A DNA stretch of 54,454 nt from an uncultured bacterium (GTDB lineage Bacteria > Verrucomicrobiota > Kiritimatiellia > CAIKKV01), in contig CALHRZ010000034.1 in the NCBI GenBank assembly GCA_938038445.1, positions 1 through 54,454 on the forward strand. The letters are read 5' to 3'. The notes beneath the pieces were generated by a model, which saw only the letters and a list, made by a program, of their open reading frames with translations, searched no databases and was not told the DNA's origin. The position numbers were made by a program, and so were the translations under genes. Shown here piece after piece: positions 34,667 to 44,330 of the stretch; position 1 is the stretch's first letter, and each line of letters starts with the position of its first letter.

Positions 34667-36276
34667 TCCGGTATTCTCCCGTTTGGTCGGCGGTTTCCAG
34701 TTCTCCGTTCGCGGGGCGGCGTGGGTGTTTCCTGAACAGAGCGTTCAGAGGGGGTGTCATCCAAGGGTTTGGAAATCCGTGTCTCCTGGTTCGTTTCAGC
34801 CGTGCGTTCCTGGGGGAAAGGGGGAGCAAGCAGAACCGCTTCGCCCGTCTTCAGTCCCTGCTTGATGTGAACCAGTCGGTTGTTGTCGAGCCCGATCTCC
34901 ACCAGCCGAGGTTGAGGACCTTTGGGTGTCATGACATAAACGGCGGGTTTTCCTTCCATTCGGGTGAGAGCGGCAAGGGGGACGGAGAGGGCTTTTTCAT
35001 ACTCTTCGATGATGATTTCCGCCTGGCAGTTCATTCCCGGGCGGAGTCCCTCGACCGTATCGTTGAAATGCACTTCACACACATACACTTTCAGGTCAGG
35101 ATTCAACCAAGAACGGGAGGTATCGGGGAGGAGGGCAATTTTCTGGAGCAGGCCATGGATGACACGGCCGGGCAGTGCATCCACGGTTACGCGGGTCGGC
35201 AATCCTTCGCGTATTTTGGAGAGGGAGGATTCCGGCACCCGGATTTCCGCCATCATGGCGGCGTCTGCGGGAAGATAGATCAACTCTTGTCGTTCGATGA
35301 CTTGCTGGCCTTCGGCAAGGGGCTCCTGTCCCCAGCGGCGGCCGGAGACACTGGTCGCATAAACGACCATGCCGCTTGCTGGCGCGGTGATCCGGCACGC
35401 CTCGATCTGGCGTTCCAGTTTATCGAGGGCGGTTTTCTGACGCTCAAATTCCGCCTCCTTTGCACGAACTTCGACTTCTGCCTGGATCACATCAGATGCC
35501 GTCCGCCGCTTAACCCGCTCGAGGGCCATTTCCGCCTGCCACACGTCGCTTTTGCGACGCTCCGCTGTTTCAACATGTGTATATCGTTTTATAAGGTCGA
35601 GCTTATTTTCGGCGAGTTCCAGATTCAGCTTGGCTCGTTGAAGTGCCAGTTCATCCCCTTGGAGTTCAGAACGGGTGATGTAGCCGGATTCTGCAAGTGT
35701 TTTCGACCAAGCCAACTTATCTTCGGCCCGTTTCAATTCTTCTGCTGCGATGGTGATTTCCGCCTCGGCCTGCCGGATTTCCCTGGGATGTTCACCTTGA
35801 AGATATTTTTCGAAGTTCAATCGAGCGAATTTGAGGTCCAGTTCCGCCTTTTCCACGTCCGCTTCGGCCTGATTGCGGATAACGGCCAGTTTTTCACGGG
35901 TCTGAGTCAAGGCTGCGTTGGCATTTTCGACTTTGAGTTGCTGTTCGGCTCGTCGTTCCACCAGGGAGCTCGCGTCAAGTTCCACGAGCAGATCGCCGGG
36001 TTGAACGATACGGCCCTCTGGGATGATATACAGGATGGTGTTTCGCCCTTCGACGGCGGAACGGACGATGACCTTGTCGCGGCTTTGTATGGTGCCGCTT
36101 TCGACGACACTAATCGTCAATTCTTCTTCTTTAACGGTGTAAAGAGCCTCGATGGGTTTCGTAGGGTCTGCCGTTCGTCGAAGGGCCCAAAAGACGAGGA
36201 TCGCCAGTACAATGAGCGCGAGGGGCAGCGCGGGGAGACCGAGGAAATGAGTTGGGAAGCGGTTAGGGCGTTTCAT
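34663..36276 (-). CDS. Membrane fusion protein (HlyD/MacA family) of the efflux operon
   Basis: This 537-residue periplasmic adaptor links the ABC permease to the outer-membrane channel. A single N-terminal span lies at about 10-32 (GLPALPLALIVLAILVFWAL). The first half-lipoyl part has PEGRIVQPGDLLVELDASSL, followed by a long helical hairpin (about 95-290) rich in Glu, Lys and Ala (EADVEKAELDLKFARLNFEK). The second half-lipoyl part has ACRITAPASGMVVYATSVSG, and beta-barrel and membrane-proximal domains follow (RPGMNCQAEIIIEEYEKALS). Pro/Arg-rich residues end it. The chosen ATG overlaps the end of the TolC-like gene by 14 bases; the open frame further upstream is antisense-like and lies inside that gene. 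Confidence 0.91.
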   Translation of the reverse strand: MKRPNRFPTHFLGLPALPLALIVLAILVFWALRRTADPTKPIEALYTVKEEELTISVVESGTIQSRDKVIVRSAVEGRNTILYIIPEGRIVQPGDLLVELDASSLVERRAEQQLKVENANAALTQTREKLAVIRNQAEADVEKAELDLKFARLNFEKYLQGEHPREIRQAEAEITIAAEELKRAEDKLAWSKTLAESGYITRSELQGDELALQRAKLNLELAENKLDLIKRYTHVETAERRKSDVWQAEMALERVKRRTASDVIQAEVEVRAKEAEFERQKTALDKLERQIEACRITAPASGMVVYATSVSGRRWGQEPLAEGQQVIERQELIYLPADAAMMAEIRVPESSLSKIREGLPTRVTVDALPGRVIHGLLQKIALLPDTSRSWLNPDLKVYVCEVHFNDTVEGLRPGMNCQAEIIIEEYEKALSVPLAALTRMEGKPAVYVMTPKGPQPRLVEIGLDNNRLVHIKQGLKTGEAVLLAPPFPQERTAETNQETRISKPLDDTPSERSVQETPTPPRERRTGNRRPNGRIPE

Positions 36277-37957
36277 GGGAGAATTGAAGTCCTTGCGATG
36301 CGACGCGGAGCGAACCGATGTCGCGTTGAAATTGGAGTTCAGCGAGTCGGCGGTTAACGAGGGCGGAAACCAGGGCATCCTGAGCGGACACGAGCGCGTC
36401 TTGAGCTTCGAGCAGGTCCCGCATTTCTGCGCGGCCTGCCTGGAGATAGAGTTGGACGGAGGCTACACGGGAATGGGCCAATTCGACCGAGAGGGACTGG
36501 ATTCGAACCGCTTCGCGTGCTTCTTCGAGGTTGCGGAATCCGTTCCGAATGTCCATTTTCACTCGATCTTCCAACTCTTCGTACTGGCGTTGGGCGCGGT
36601 CCAATGCAATCAGACTTTCCCGGTAACGGTTCCGAGCGGCAGTCCGTTCCCAAGGTGCGTCGTACCCGAGCCCTACGGACCAGCGATTCCGGCGAAAATC
36701 GAGCGATAGGTTTCGAGCAGCTTCCCAATCGGTGCCTGGGGTTTCATCCCGGGTTGAAAAGGACCCTTTTAGGGTGAGTCCGGCACGGAGTGCGTCCCGA
36801 GCAAGCCGGACGGCCCGTTCGGCATCTTCGACGGCATCGGCGGCGTTCCGGAGGTCCAGTCGGTTTTCGAAAGCGAACCGGAGAGATTCGGCTTCCGGGA
36901 AGGGTTTAAAAGGCTCTTTTCCCTCTTCGGAAAGCGAGGTTAATTCGGATTCCAACAGGGCGATCTGGGCGTCGGGGGGCAGGCCGAGGGTCAGCTTAAA
37001 GCCGTCCAACCGGCTGTCGAAGCTCTGGCGGACCGCATTCAAGCGGCTTTCGGCTCGGAGGAGATCCTGGCGGGCCTGATCGAGTTGAAGATTGGGGATT
37101 CGGCCGGCTTCCGCCATTTTGACAGCACGCGCGTGGGCTTCCCGGACTCGTTCGAGGTTCGCGGCGGCGTTTCGGACGGTTTGCAACTGCTGGAGGACGG
37201 ACAAATATTCCGAGGCGATCCGGACGGCGAATTCCTGCTTGAATCGTTCGAATCGGCGGATGGCGTAGAGCAGATTGCGCTCGGCCTGGGTTAGGGGCTC
37301 GCGGGCAACGGCTCGACCGGCGCCGCGGAGGAGGGGGATGGTTGCGCCGGCATCGAAGGAGAGGCCGAGGGAGGAGTTGCGGCTTCCCGTAAGAAGCTTG
37401 GCCACATCGAAGGCCAAATGCGTGGTCAGTGTGGCGCCGGCTTCCAGTTTGCGGGCCACGGAGACACCGGTATCGCCGGTCCATTTGAGGGATTCAGTTT
37501 CTTCTCCTCGCTCACCAGCCAGGAGGGTATTGATGGCTCCTGCGAGAGAGAGGCGAAAGGCGTCGGCCTCGATATCAAGGGAGAGGGCGGCCGCGAAAAC
37601 GCTTTCCTTCTGATTCTGGAATTCCCGGCTATTGAAGGCGGCGATCTGCAGCGCATCGGAGAGGGAAAGCAGAGGGACAGGCGAGGCGCTGGGGGGATTC
37701 GTCGGATCGGGCAATCCGCGTGTAGTCAACCCCTGTTCCTGGATCAGCCTGCGCCGGAGGGTTTCAGAGGGCCGTTCCACGGTGAACGGGACGGCGTTGC
37801 TCATTCCCATGGCAGCCGCCTCTGCAGAGGCAATATATCGTTGAGCCGTTTGATCCGCATCGTCCGCGAGTTGTCGGGGCGAGCGGCAGCCCGAAACGGC
37901 CATTCCCACCCAAAGCCCCATCATCATCCATGCAATCGAAACCGTGCGGTAAAACAT
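36263..37957 (-). CDS. TolC-family outer-membrane efflux lipoprotein
   Basis: This 564-residue outer-membrane channel has a lipoprotein signal peptide ending in VGMAVSGC, with Cys as the lipidation site. Two outer-membrane efflux repeats follow, with long helices such as RFKQEFAVRIASEYLSVLQQ and RAVKMAEAGRIPNLQLDQAR in the first and DRVKMDIRNGFRNLEEAREA and VQLYLQAGRAEMRDLLEAQD in the second. The last matches the family Gly-Arg motif. It is the first gene of the four-gene efflux operon. The start ATG 37957 is chosen because the signal peptide begins there; an upstream in-frame start at 37993 would add 12 polar residues. The N-terminal region between 40 and 120 is longer than in typical TolC proteins. 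Confidence 0.9.
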   Translation of the reverse strand: MFYRTVSIAWMMMGLWVGMAVSGCRSPRQLADDADQTAQRYIASAEAAAMGMSNAVPFTVERPSETLRRRLIQEQGLTTRGLPDPTNPPSASPVPLLSLSDALQIAAFNSREFQNQKESVFAAALSLDIEADAFRLSLAGAINTLLAGERGEETESLKWTGDTGVSVARKLEAGATLTTHLAFDVAKLLTGSRNSSLGLSFDAGATIPLLRGAGRAVAREPLTQAERNLLYAIRRFERFKQEFAVRIASEYLSVLQQLQTVRNAAANLERVREAHARAVKMAEAGRIPNLQLDQARQDLLRAESRLNAVRQSFDSRLDGFKLTLGLPPDAQIALLESELTSLSEEGKEPFKPFPEAESLRFAFENRLDLRNAADAVEDAERAVRLARDALRAGLTLKGSFSTRDETPGTDWEAARNLSLDFRRNRWSVGLGYDAPWERTAARNRYRESLIALDRAQRQYEELEDRVKMDIRNGFRNLEEAREAVRIQSLSVELAHSRVASVQLYLQAGRAEMRDLLEAQDALVSAQDALVSALVNRRLAELQFQRDIGSLRVASQGLQFSHETP

Positions 37958-38038
37958 GGAGCTTTTATAATACTCGGGCCGACCCACGATCATCCAGAGA
38001 ATAAACGTTGGGAAGGGGCAATTGTTGAGCCGAATGGG

Positions 38039-40717
38039 TCATTTTTCCTTGGAAGAGGCGGGGCGCTGGAGAATTTCCCGGATTTTTGCGGCGAGGGTGT
38101 TGAGTTCAACGGGCTTGGAAACGAAGGGAACGCCCTCCTCCAGGATTCCTTCATGGGCGATGACATTGGAAGTATAGCCGGAGATATAGAGTGAGGAAGC
38201 GGACGGCGCGAGAGAGTGAAGGCGCCGAACAAGCTCGCGGCCGTTCATCTCAGGAAGAATCACGTCGGTCAGCACCAGATCAACCGTTTGCAACCTGTCG
38301 GGCGGTAGGGCGAGTGCTTCGAGGGGGGAAGCGGCGGCAAGGACCTGATAGCCGAGGCGTTGAAGAAAGCGTTCCAACATATGCAAAATGGAGGGATTGT
38401 CTTCTACCAGCAGGATGGTTTGGGAACCAATCGGCGGGACATCGGGGGGGATCGTTTCAGCCGGGGCGGCCTTTTCAGCTGAAGGCGATTCCGCCGGTGC
38501 AGGAGGAAGAAAGATGTGGAACGCGGAGCCTTTTCCTATTTCGCTTTCCACCGTGATAAATCCTCCGTTCTGCTTGACGATGCCGAGCACCGACGCCAAG
38601 CCGAGGCCGGTTCCTTGGCCTGCCGGCTGGGTGGTAAAAAAGGGTTCGAAGAGATGGGCACGGATCTCGGGGGACATTCCGCAACCGGTATCGGAAATCG
38701 TCAAGCGGATCCAGGTGCCGGGGTGGGCATCAGGAAGAGAGGCGCAGTCCGTTCGGGAAAGCGCCACGGTGCGGGTTTCGATGGTGATCCTCCCGGAACC
38801 TTGGATCGCCTTTTGCGCATTCGAACAGAGGTTCAACAGGATTTGGTGGATCTGAGTTGGATCCATCCGGACGGGCGGAACGTCGGGAGACAGGTCCCAT
38901 CGGAGTTCAATGTCCTCCCGGAGAAAATGGCGCAGCATGGTGCGCTGTCCCATGAGTTCGTCATGTAAGTTCAGCACTTTGGGGCTGATAATCTGCTTGC
39001 GGGCGAACGCGAGAAGCTGGCGCACCAGATCGCCGGTTCGCTTGCCGGTACGCGCGATTTCGTTGAGGTATTGGATCGCTGGATGATCGGTGGAAAGTTC
39101 TTCCTTGCAGAACTCGATATAGCCCAGGATTCCCATCACGAGATTGTTGAAATCGTGGGCGACGCCCGCTGCAAGGCGTCCGACGGCCGCCAATTTTTCC
39201 GCCTGAGCCACAGCCTCGGCCAGATGGCGAGCTTCTTCTTCGGCTTGCCGGTGGAGTTCTTCCTGGCGATGGGCGTGAAGGGCAAAGGCCAGGTCTCCGG
39301 CAAGTTCCTTGAACAGTTCGATCTCTTCTGTTTCCGTTTCGACTTCCCCTCGATAGGATGCCAGGAGATACCCGTACAGCCTGTCATGGCAAACGAGGCG
39401 GGAACCCAGCGTGGGGCCATTCTGATGCAGGGAAAATGACAGGCAATTTTGGCACAAGGCACGGGAACGTTCGATCCGGCCCACCGCAGGCCAGGGAGGA
39501 AGAGTCAAAATGCAGGGAGGCAATTTCCCCTGGCGGATTTCTTCAATCCAGGTGGCGGCGGAAGCGAGACCCGCCGCGGCGGCATGGCGGACCTGGGAGC
39601 CGCTTTCATCCAGCCAAACCAGAAGGACCGCCCCATAGCCATAGGATTCCACGAGAAGGGACACGCTTTGCTCGAGGAGGCGAACGGGATCGGTTTCTCG
39701 GACGATCAGTTGATTGACGTTCCGAATGGTTTTGAGAAGTCCGTTAAGGTGGAGAATCTTTTTTTCGTGTTCCAGGCGGCGGTCGAGTTCTTTGCGGAGC
39801 AACGCCTCGTTTTCCCGCAGGAGGGCTGTCCGGCGTCTCACGGCCCTCTGAAGACTCCACGTCCAGAGGAAGAAGAGAAGCAGAGCCGCCGCCAAGGGAC
39901 CAGAGGACCAGACGACATAAGAAGAGACGATTTCCCAGCGGGACGGTTCTATCAACCCAAACCACTTTTTTGCGATTCGTTGGTGTTCGCCGGATTCTTC
40001 GACCATTCGAAGCCCCTCGGTAAACAGGGATAGAAGGTCCGGCCGATCCTTCCGAAACGCAAAACAGTAATCGGCCGAGCAGAGTGGTTGCTTGGAAATC
40101 CAGAGGTTGGGAAAGCGATTCTTTGCCAGATCGCGAACGGATCGGGACTGAACCACGATCCCGCAGTCCGCTTTTCCCGAACTGACCGCATCCAGGACAT
40201 CGGCCTGGGACGGCACGCGAAAGATCGGGACATGAGGCACACGGTCGGCGAGCCAGTCGTTGATCCAGTCTCCGGCCTGGGTACAGAGCACGCGCTGGGA
40301 GAGTCCTTCCACATCGTTTGGAGGAGGGCCATCGTTTTTGCGACCCACCGTCACGTAATGGTTATGGAAATGGGGTGGCGAGAAAAGAAACTTCTCCGCG
40401 CGGCGGGGGGAGTAAAACATGCCTTGGAGCAGATCCACTTCACCCCGTTCAAGACGCGCAACGGCATCGGTCCATGGACCGAGGTGAAAATTGACTTCAA
40501 GTCCCAATTCGCGGGCGACCGCTCGAGTGAGATCCACCGCGTATCCATTCGGTTCCCCCTGCGTGTTGAGATATTCATAAGGGGGATACTGATGGTCGCC
40601 GCCGACGCGAAGAGGGGAGCGGGGAAAATCGGGACGGGCGGGACCGGCAAGAGCGAATAACAGCGCGAGCCCCAACCGCCATTGCGTGCCTTCGTTTCCA
40701 GGAGGCAACTTCACCAT
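38039..40717 (-). CDS. Hybrid sensor histidine kinase with periplasmic solute-binding domain
   Basis: This 892-residue sensor has a signal-like N-terminus, then an SBP_bac_3 domain (about 35-258; VGGDHQYPPYEYLNTQGEPN, then DLTRAVARELGLEVNF) that would bind an amino acid or similar ligand in the periplasm. One membrane span lies at 266-288, followed by a helical linker, a GAF-like domain (about 335-480) with a C422-x2-C425 pair, and HisKA with His521 in VAHDFNNLVMGILG. The HATPase domain has an N-box LLNLCSNAQKAI, DTGCGMSP and GQGTGLGLASV. A C-terminal receiver (770-885) has the phosphoacceptor Asp in LVLTDVILPEMNG and Lys in VSKPVE. There is no DNA-binding output. AGGAGG lies two bases before the ATG or five before the next GTG. 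The ligand is unknown. Confidence 0.93.
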   Translation of the reverse strand: MVKLPPGNEGTQWRLGLALLFALAGPARPDFPRSPLRVGGDHQYPPYEYLNTQGEPNGYAVDLTRAVARELGLEVNFHLGPWTDAVARLERGEVDLLQGMFYSPRRAEKFLFSPPHFHNHYVTVGRKNDGPPPNDVEGLSQRVLCTQAGDWINDWLADRVPHVPIFRVPSQADVLDAVSSGKADCGIVVQSRSVRDLAKNRFPNLWISKQPLCSADYCFAFRKDRPDLLSLFTEGLRMVEESGEHQRIAKKWFGLIEPSRWEIVSSYVVWSSGPLAAALLLFFLWTWSLQRAVRRRTALLRENEALLRKELDRRLEHEKKILHLNGLLKTIRNVNQLIVRETDPVRLLEQSVSLLVESYGYGAVLLVWLDESGSQVRHAAAAGLASAATWIEEIRQGKLPPCILTLPPWPAVGRIERSRALCQNCLSFSLHQNGPTLGSRLVCHDRLYGYLLASYRGEVETETEEIELFKELAGDLAFALHAHRQEELHRQAEEEARHLAEAVAQAEKLAAVGRLAAGVAHDFNNLVMGILGYIEFCKEELSTDHPAIQYLNEIARTGKRTGDLVRQLLAFARKQIISPKVLNLHDELMGQRTMLRHFLREDIELRWDLSPDVPPVRMDPTQIHQILLNLCSNAQKAIQGSGRITIETRTVALSRTDCASLPDAHPGTWIRLTISDTGCGMSPEIRAHLFEPFFTTQPAGQGTGLGLASVLGIVKQNGGFITVESEIGKGSAFHIFLPPAPAESPSAEKAAPAETIPPDVPPIGSQTILLVEDNPSILHMLERFLQRLGYQVLAAASPLEALALPPDRLQTVDLVLTDVILPEMNGRELVRRLHSLAPSASSLYISGYTSNVIAHEGILEEGVPFVSKPVELNTLAAKIREILQRPASSKEK

Positions 40718-40775
40718 AACCTCCTACTGCAATAAATCTTATATAGAGGAAAAGGGAGGGAGAACAAGTAAAAAG

Positions 40776-41249
40776 CTAGATTCCGCTTCCCGCCCACCAT
40801 CCGTTGACGATCAGTGCGACCAGAACACCCATCAAGAGCCCCACGAAAACCTCGAGGCGGGTATGGCCGAGCAGTTCCACCAGTTTTTCCCGGGCGAAGT
40901 GGTGTTCTTTAAACAGTTCGTCCAGGATTCCGTTCAGAATCGAAGCTTGCCGCCCGGCCGCCCGACGGACAGTCGAGGCATCGAACATGACGATGAGGGC
41001 CATGACAAACATGCTCATGAACAGTTGAGAATTGAAGCCGACGTTGAGTCCGACCGAAAACGCGATGGCCGAGACGGTGGCGGAATGAGCGCTGGGCATG
41101 CCGCCCAGGCTGACGAGGTAGCGGAAATCAATTCGCCGCGTCGTGGCATAATGGATGAACACCTTCACGATTTGAGCGGTGAACCAAGCACCGAAGGCCG
41201 ACCAGAAGGAGGGATTTCGAAGGAAGTCGGATAGGGCCGGCAAATACAT
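40776..41249 (-). CDS. Divergent PAP2-family (DUF212) membrane protein
   Basis: This 157-residue polytopic protein matches the YuiD/DUF212 family. The characteristic motif GGMPSAHSATVSAIAFSVGL contains the conserved Ser-Ala-His, a relic of the PAP2 phosphatase active site. Hydrophobic segments lie at about 15-30, 62-82, 88-105 and 130-152. REKLVELLGHTRLEVFVGLL near the end is the family C-terminal signature (GHT/P-E-V). ATG 41249 gives the family length; the frame is open to 41435, but that part has no similarity. Biochemical function is not established for this family. It is followed after 58 bases by the hybrid kinase, possibly on one transcript. Confidence 0.88.
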   Translation of the reverse strand: MYLPALSDFLRNPSFWSAFGAWFTAQIVKVFIHYATTRRIDFRYLVSLGGMPSAHSATVSAIAFSVGLNVGFNSQLFMSMFVMALIVMFDASTVRRAAGRQASILNGILDELFKEHHFAREKLVELLGHTRLEVFVGLLMGVLVALIVNGWWAGSGI

Positions 41250-41407
41250 GGAATTGAGTATGGAATGCGCGGGGGCTTTCGTCAATAGCGGCCCAGAGGA
41301 AAAAGCGAAGGGTAATTTTCGGGCCGATGGCCTCGACCCTTTCCTTTCTCCGGCTTGCCGGCCAATCCGGTCTCTCACGGACCAGGAAGCGGCGCGGGAT
41401 TTTCCTT

Positions 41408-43372
41408 TCAAGGGGGCGAGAGAGTTAAATCCCACCCTTGCGCGCTCGCCCCCTCATAATTCACCGTCAAGCGGCGGTTGAGAACGGCTACCTTTGCGAT
41501 GCCGTGAGGGGTTTCGATGGACCAGCGATTGCGCGAATCGCGTTGCCAGCGGGCGGAGTCCGATCGGTTGGTTCGGACCGAGAACAGAGTCAGCCATCGG
41601 CAGCGGTCGTCGGGACGTCGGATTTCCACGAAAGGTTCATTCTTTTGAGGGAGGGGATCGCCGAGACGGGAGCGGTCGAAGGGAGGCGAGTAACGATGGC
41701 GGCGGAGTTCCATTTCCACGGGTTTGTCCTCCAGGTCTGCGAATTGAAACGCCAAGGCCGCCCGGGAACTCCGGATAGAGAAGCCGGCGGGGTTTGGGGC
41801 ATCCCCTGGGTCGGCGATATGCCAGCGCAGCGCAAGGAGTACGGTGTTGGACAATCGGGCTTCATCGAGGACCGCGACGATTCCAGGAAGAAGGTGGACG
41901 ACGGTACGGCGGACCGAATGGACGTTTTCATAAAGGGCCGTCGTGTCCACCTGCCACACGGCGCCACGCCGATTGTCGAAACAAGCCTCCAGAAACCGGG
42001 CTCGAAATTGGGAGCCGGTCCTCATTTCCTGGTCGCCGAATTGGAGCACATTATGGCCCTGGACGGATGCATTGTAGTAGGCATAGCGGTTAGGACCGAA
42101 AAAGTCGTTCGGATAGGAGGGAATAATCCCGGGTTCCGTGATCAACAGTTCACCGCCTGCCCCGAGGCAGAGGGTACCGGCGTCATGATGGCCATGTGCC
42201 TCCTGGCCGTGGCCCCCTTTCCCAACGACGGCGATGGCGTCGGGCTCCTGCCAGGAGGAGCGGCTGGCGACGATCGCGCTGTGTGCGGGAAAGAGTCGGC
42301 CGAGCGGTTCGTCGGCAGGAGGGGGTTGGGCGGGGAGGGATTCATCGAACCACAGCAGATCGAAGGCGGAAGGTTCTTCATCCGGTGGGGTTCTCTCTAC
42401 CGCGCGGAGAGCCTGCCATTGGATCACGGGATCGCGGGTGGCTTGAGCAATGGCGAAGAGGAAAGAGGAGAGCGAGCGATTGTGAAGGGAGGTGTCGCCA
42501 AAGGGGACAAGAAAGCCGGAAGGCAACGTGACGTGCCGCAGCCATCGGCAGAAGGCGGGAAAGGGATGGCGAGTCAGCGCGTCATCCGCTCCGCCGGTAT
42601 GGTACCTGCGGGCCAGGAAGTATTCGACGGGGAAACGCATAGCCGTGGAATAACCCGGCGATTCGTTGAACTCCCCCTCGGGGCCATATTCGCCGAGGTA
42701 CCGGACCATTCGTTCGAGGGAAAACTGTTGCAATTCCTCCATCCGTTCTACTTCCCCTTCCAAGGCCATCGCGGCAATGCCGAGTCCGCCCACGATGCAG
42801 GTCATCCAGTTGGTTCGGCCGTTGACCCATCCGACGCGCTGTTCCACGGCCTGCCAAAAAGGATTGAACGCTCGATCCCGCAACCCTTGGAGAAGACTGC
42901 TCCGGTCGGCAGAAGGGAGAACCGGTTCAATCCAATCGTAGGTGATTGCGATCATTTTGCCGAGGTAACCGGTTCGCAGATCGGCCGGCATTGCTTGATG
43001 CGAAGGGGCGAGGTCTCGCCAGTCGGGCCAATACCGGGGATCGAAAAGGACCTCAATTTGACGCCAGACGGAGTCCAGATAATCGCGCTTGTCCGTGAGA
43101 AGAAAGGCGAGTGCGGAATTCAGGAGCCGGTTGCCGACCGCGACGATCAGGCGGGCATCCCGATTGGCGTGGCGGAGGGATTCCTCCGAACGGCCTGGAA
43201 GGGGGGTAGCAGGGGTCCAGGGAGGGAGGACGCGACAGGAGTCGGCGTGGCGGAGGATCGCTTCCCACCATTGGCGGCTGCGCCCCTGACCGATGCGGCG
43301 TCGCAGGGCCGGCAGGGAACAAAATCCACCCGTTTCCATGGGATAGAGATAGAGATGGGGATGAAGGTTCAC
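41408..43372 (-). CDS. Heparinase II/III-like polysaccharide lyase family protein
   Basis: This 654-residue protein has a helical N-terminal toroid (about 60-330; WRDLAPSHQAMPADLRTGYL, VGWVNGRTNWMTCIVGGLGI, PEGEFNESPGYSTAM) and a beta-sandwich second half with the heparinase II/III motif AVVGKGGHGQEAHGHHDAGT, then FGPNRYAYYNASVQGHNVLQ. The His cluster GHHDAG is the conserved metal or catalytic region of this family, which breaks uronic-acid polysaccharides by beta-elimination. No signal peptide is visible, which is unusual for a lyase and would place it in the cytoplasm. It starts with GTG overlapping the nucleoside hydrolase stop (GTGA). The substrate cannot be predicted. Confidence 0.85.
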   Translation of the reverse strand: MNLHPHLYLYPMETGGFCSLPALRRRIGQGRSRQWWEAILRHADSCRVLPPWTPATPLPGRSEESLRHANRDARLIVAVGNRLLNSALAFLLTDKRDYLDSVWRQIEVLFDPRYWPDWRDLAPSHQAMPADLRTGYLGKMIAITYDWIEPVLPSADRSSLLQGLRDRAFNPFWQAVEQRVGWVNGRTNWMTCIVGGLGIAAMALEGEVERMEELQQFSLERMVRYLGEYGPEGEFNESPGYSTAMRFPVEYFLARRYHTGGADDALTRHPFPAFCRWLRHVTLPSGFLVPFGDTSLHNRSLSSFLFAIAQATRDPVIQWQALRAVERTPPDEEPSAFDLLWFDESLPAQPPPADEPLGRLFPAHSAIVASRSSWQEPDAIAVVGKGGHGQEAHGHHDAGTLCLGAGGELLITEPGIIPSYPNDFFGPNRYAYYNASVQGHNVLQFGDQEMRTGSQFRARFLEACFDNRRGAVWQVDTTALYENVHSVRRTVVHLLPGIVAVLDEARLSNTVLLALRWHIADPGDAPNPAGFSIRSSRAALAFQFADLEDKPVEMELRRHRYSPPFDRSRLGDPLPQKNEPFVEIRRPDDRCRWLTLFSVRTNRSDSARWQRDSRNRWSIETPHGIAKVAVLNRRLTVNYEGASAQGWDLTLSPP

Positions 43373-44277
43373 TGGGCGAGGGTTTGAAAATAGTGGTTGA
43401 GAAAGGCGTCGGGTTTGACGCGGTGGGCGATTCGGTGGGGTTTATCGGCCGCAGTGCCGTCGAACAGCGAGGCGCCGGCCAGGCGGTCGCTTTTGAGTTC
43501 GATTTCTACACGTCCGTCGAGGTATTCGCAGAGGTCGGGCTGGAACACGACGGCGGCGGCCAGGGGATCATGGAAAGTGATTTGAGTGCGGCCTTTTCGG
43601 CTCCAGATTTCCGCCGCGTCAGCGACGACGTTCAGATGACCGCCGATTTCCCTGAATCGGGTGATCGCCTCGGCCGTGGGCATCCGGCATTGCGTGGTGA
43701 CATCGAGCCCGATGGCGACCAGTTCGGGAACCGGCGCCTTGAAGACGATTGAAGAGGCGATGGGATCACAGCGGACGTTCCATTCTCGCGGGCAGCCGCG
43801 CACGCTCCAGGTGAAGACACCTCCCATCATGACCAGCCGTTTGAGAAGCCGGGGTAATTCGGGGTCGAGTGTGAACAGAAGGCCGATATTGGTCAGGGGT
43901 CCGACTGTGAGGAGAGTGATTTCGCCAGGATGGGCACGAATCTGCTCACGGAGGAAACCCAAGGCGGTATACGGCCGGAAAGATTCCGGCGGCCGGTGGG
44001 GATGGCGGCTCAGGATGGCGGCCTGATCGCATTCGGGTTGTACGACACCGAGGTTGATGCCGACGTCCTGGCCGGCGTGGATCGGGACATCCGTTCGCCC
44101 GGCGGCGCGGCAGATGGCGTCGGCCAGCGCGGCGCGTGTTTGGGGCTGACCGGTGACCGTGGTCACACCGAGCAGCCGGCAGCGGGGCTGACGGAGCAAA
44201 TAGGCCAGGCCGATGGCATCATCGATGTCGGTTCCGATATCCGTGTCCAGAAGAATGGGAATCGCATCGTTGTTCAT
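43369..44277 (-). CDS. Nucleoside hydrolase (IunH family)
   Basis: This 302-residue Ca2+ enzyme hydrolyses the N-glycosidic bond of nucleosides to free base and ribose. The metal site DTDIGTDIDDAIGLAYLL opens the protein. Later come VTGQPQTRAALADAICR, TLLTVGPLTNIGLLF, VMMGGVFTW and the second metal-site segment ITFHDPLAAAVVFQP. These fit inosine-uridine preferring hydrolases. ATG 44277 puts the motif at the usual distance from the N-terminus. An ATG at 44331 is coupled to the glycerate kinase stop (TAATG) and would add 18 residues. It lies inside a tightly overlapping operon with glycerate kinase and the heparinase-like protein. Confidence 0.92.
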   Translation of the reverse strand: MNNDAIPILLDTDIGTDIDDAIGLAYLLRQPRCRLLGVTTVTGQPQTRAALADAICRAAGRTDVPIHAGQDVGINLGVVQPECDQAAILSRHPHRPPESFRPYTALGFLREQIRAHPGEITLLTVGPLTNIGLLFTLDPELPRLLKRLVMMGGVFTWSVRGCPREWNVRCDPIASSIVFKAPVPELVAIGLDVTTQCRMPTAEAITRFREIGGHLNVVADAAEIWSRKGRTQITFHDPLAAAVVFQPDLCEYLDGRVEIELKSDRLAGASLFDGTAADKPHRIAHRVKPDAFLNHYFQTLAQ

Positions 44278-44330
44278 AAACTTGTTTTGCCAGAAAAGCC
44301 CCTTGAAGGCAAGGGGAATGCCGTTTCCCA

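Noticed and set aside
34867..36357. 496-codon plus-strand open frame
   Set aside because: It mirrors the membrane fusion protein gene; it is Phe/Gly-rich without motifs, as expected from the complement of a high-GC gene.
41438..43387. 649-codon open frame on the plus strand
   Set aside because: It is fully antisense to the heparinase II/III-like gene, which has recognisable motifs and an overlapping start with its upstream gene. The antisense translation matches no family.
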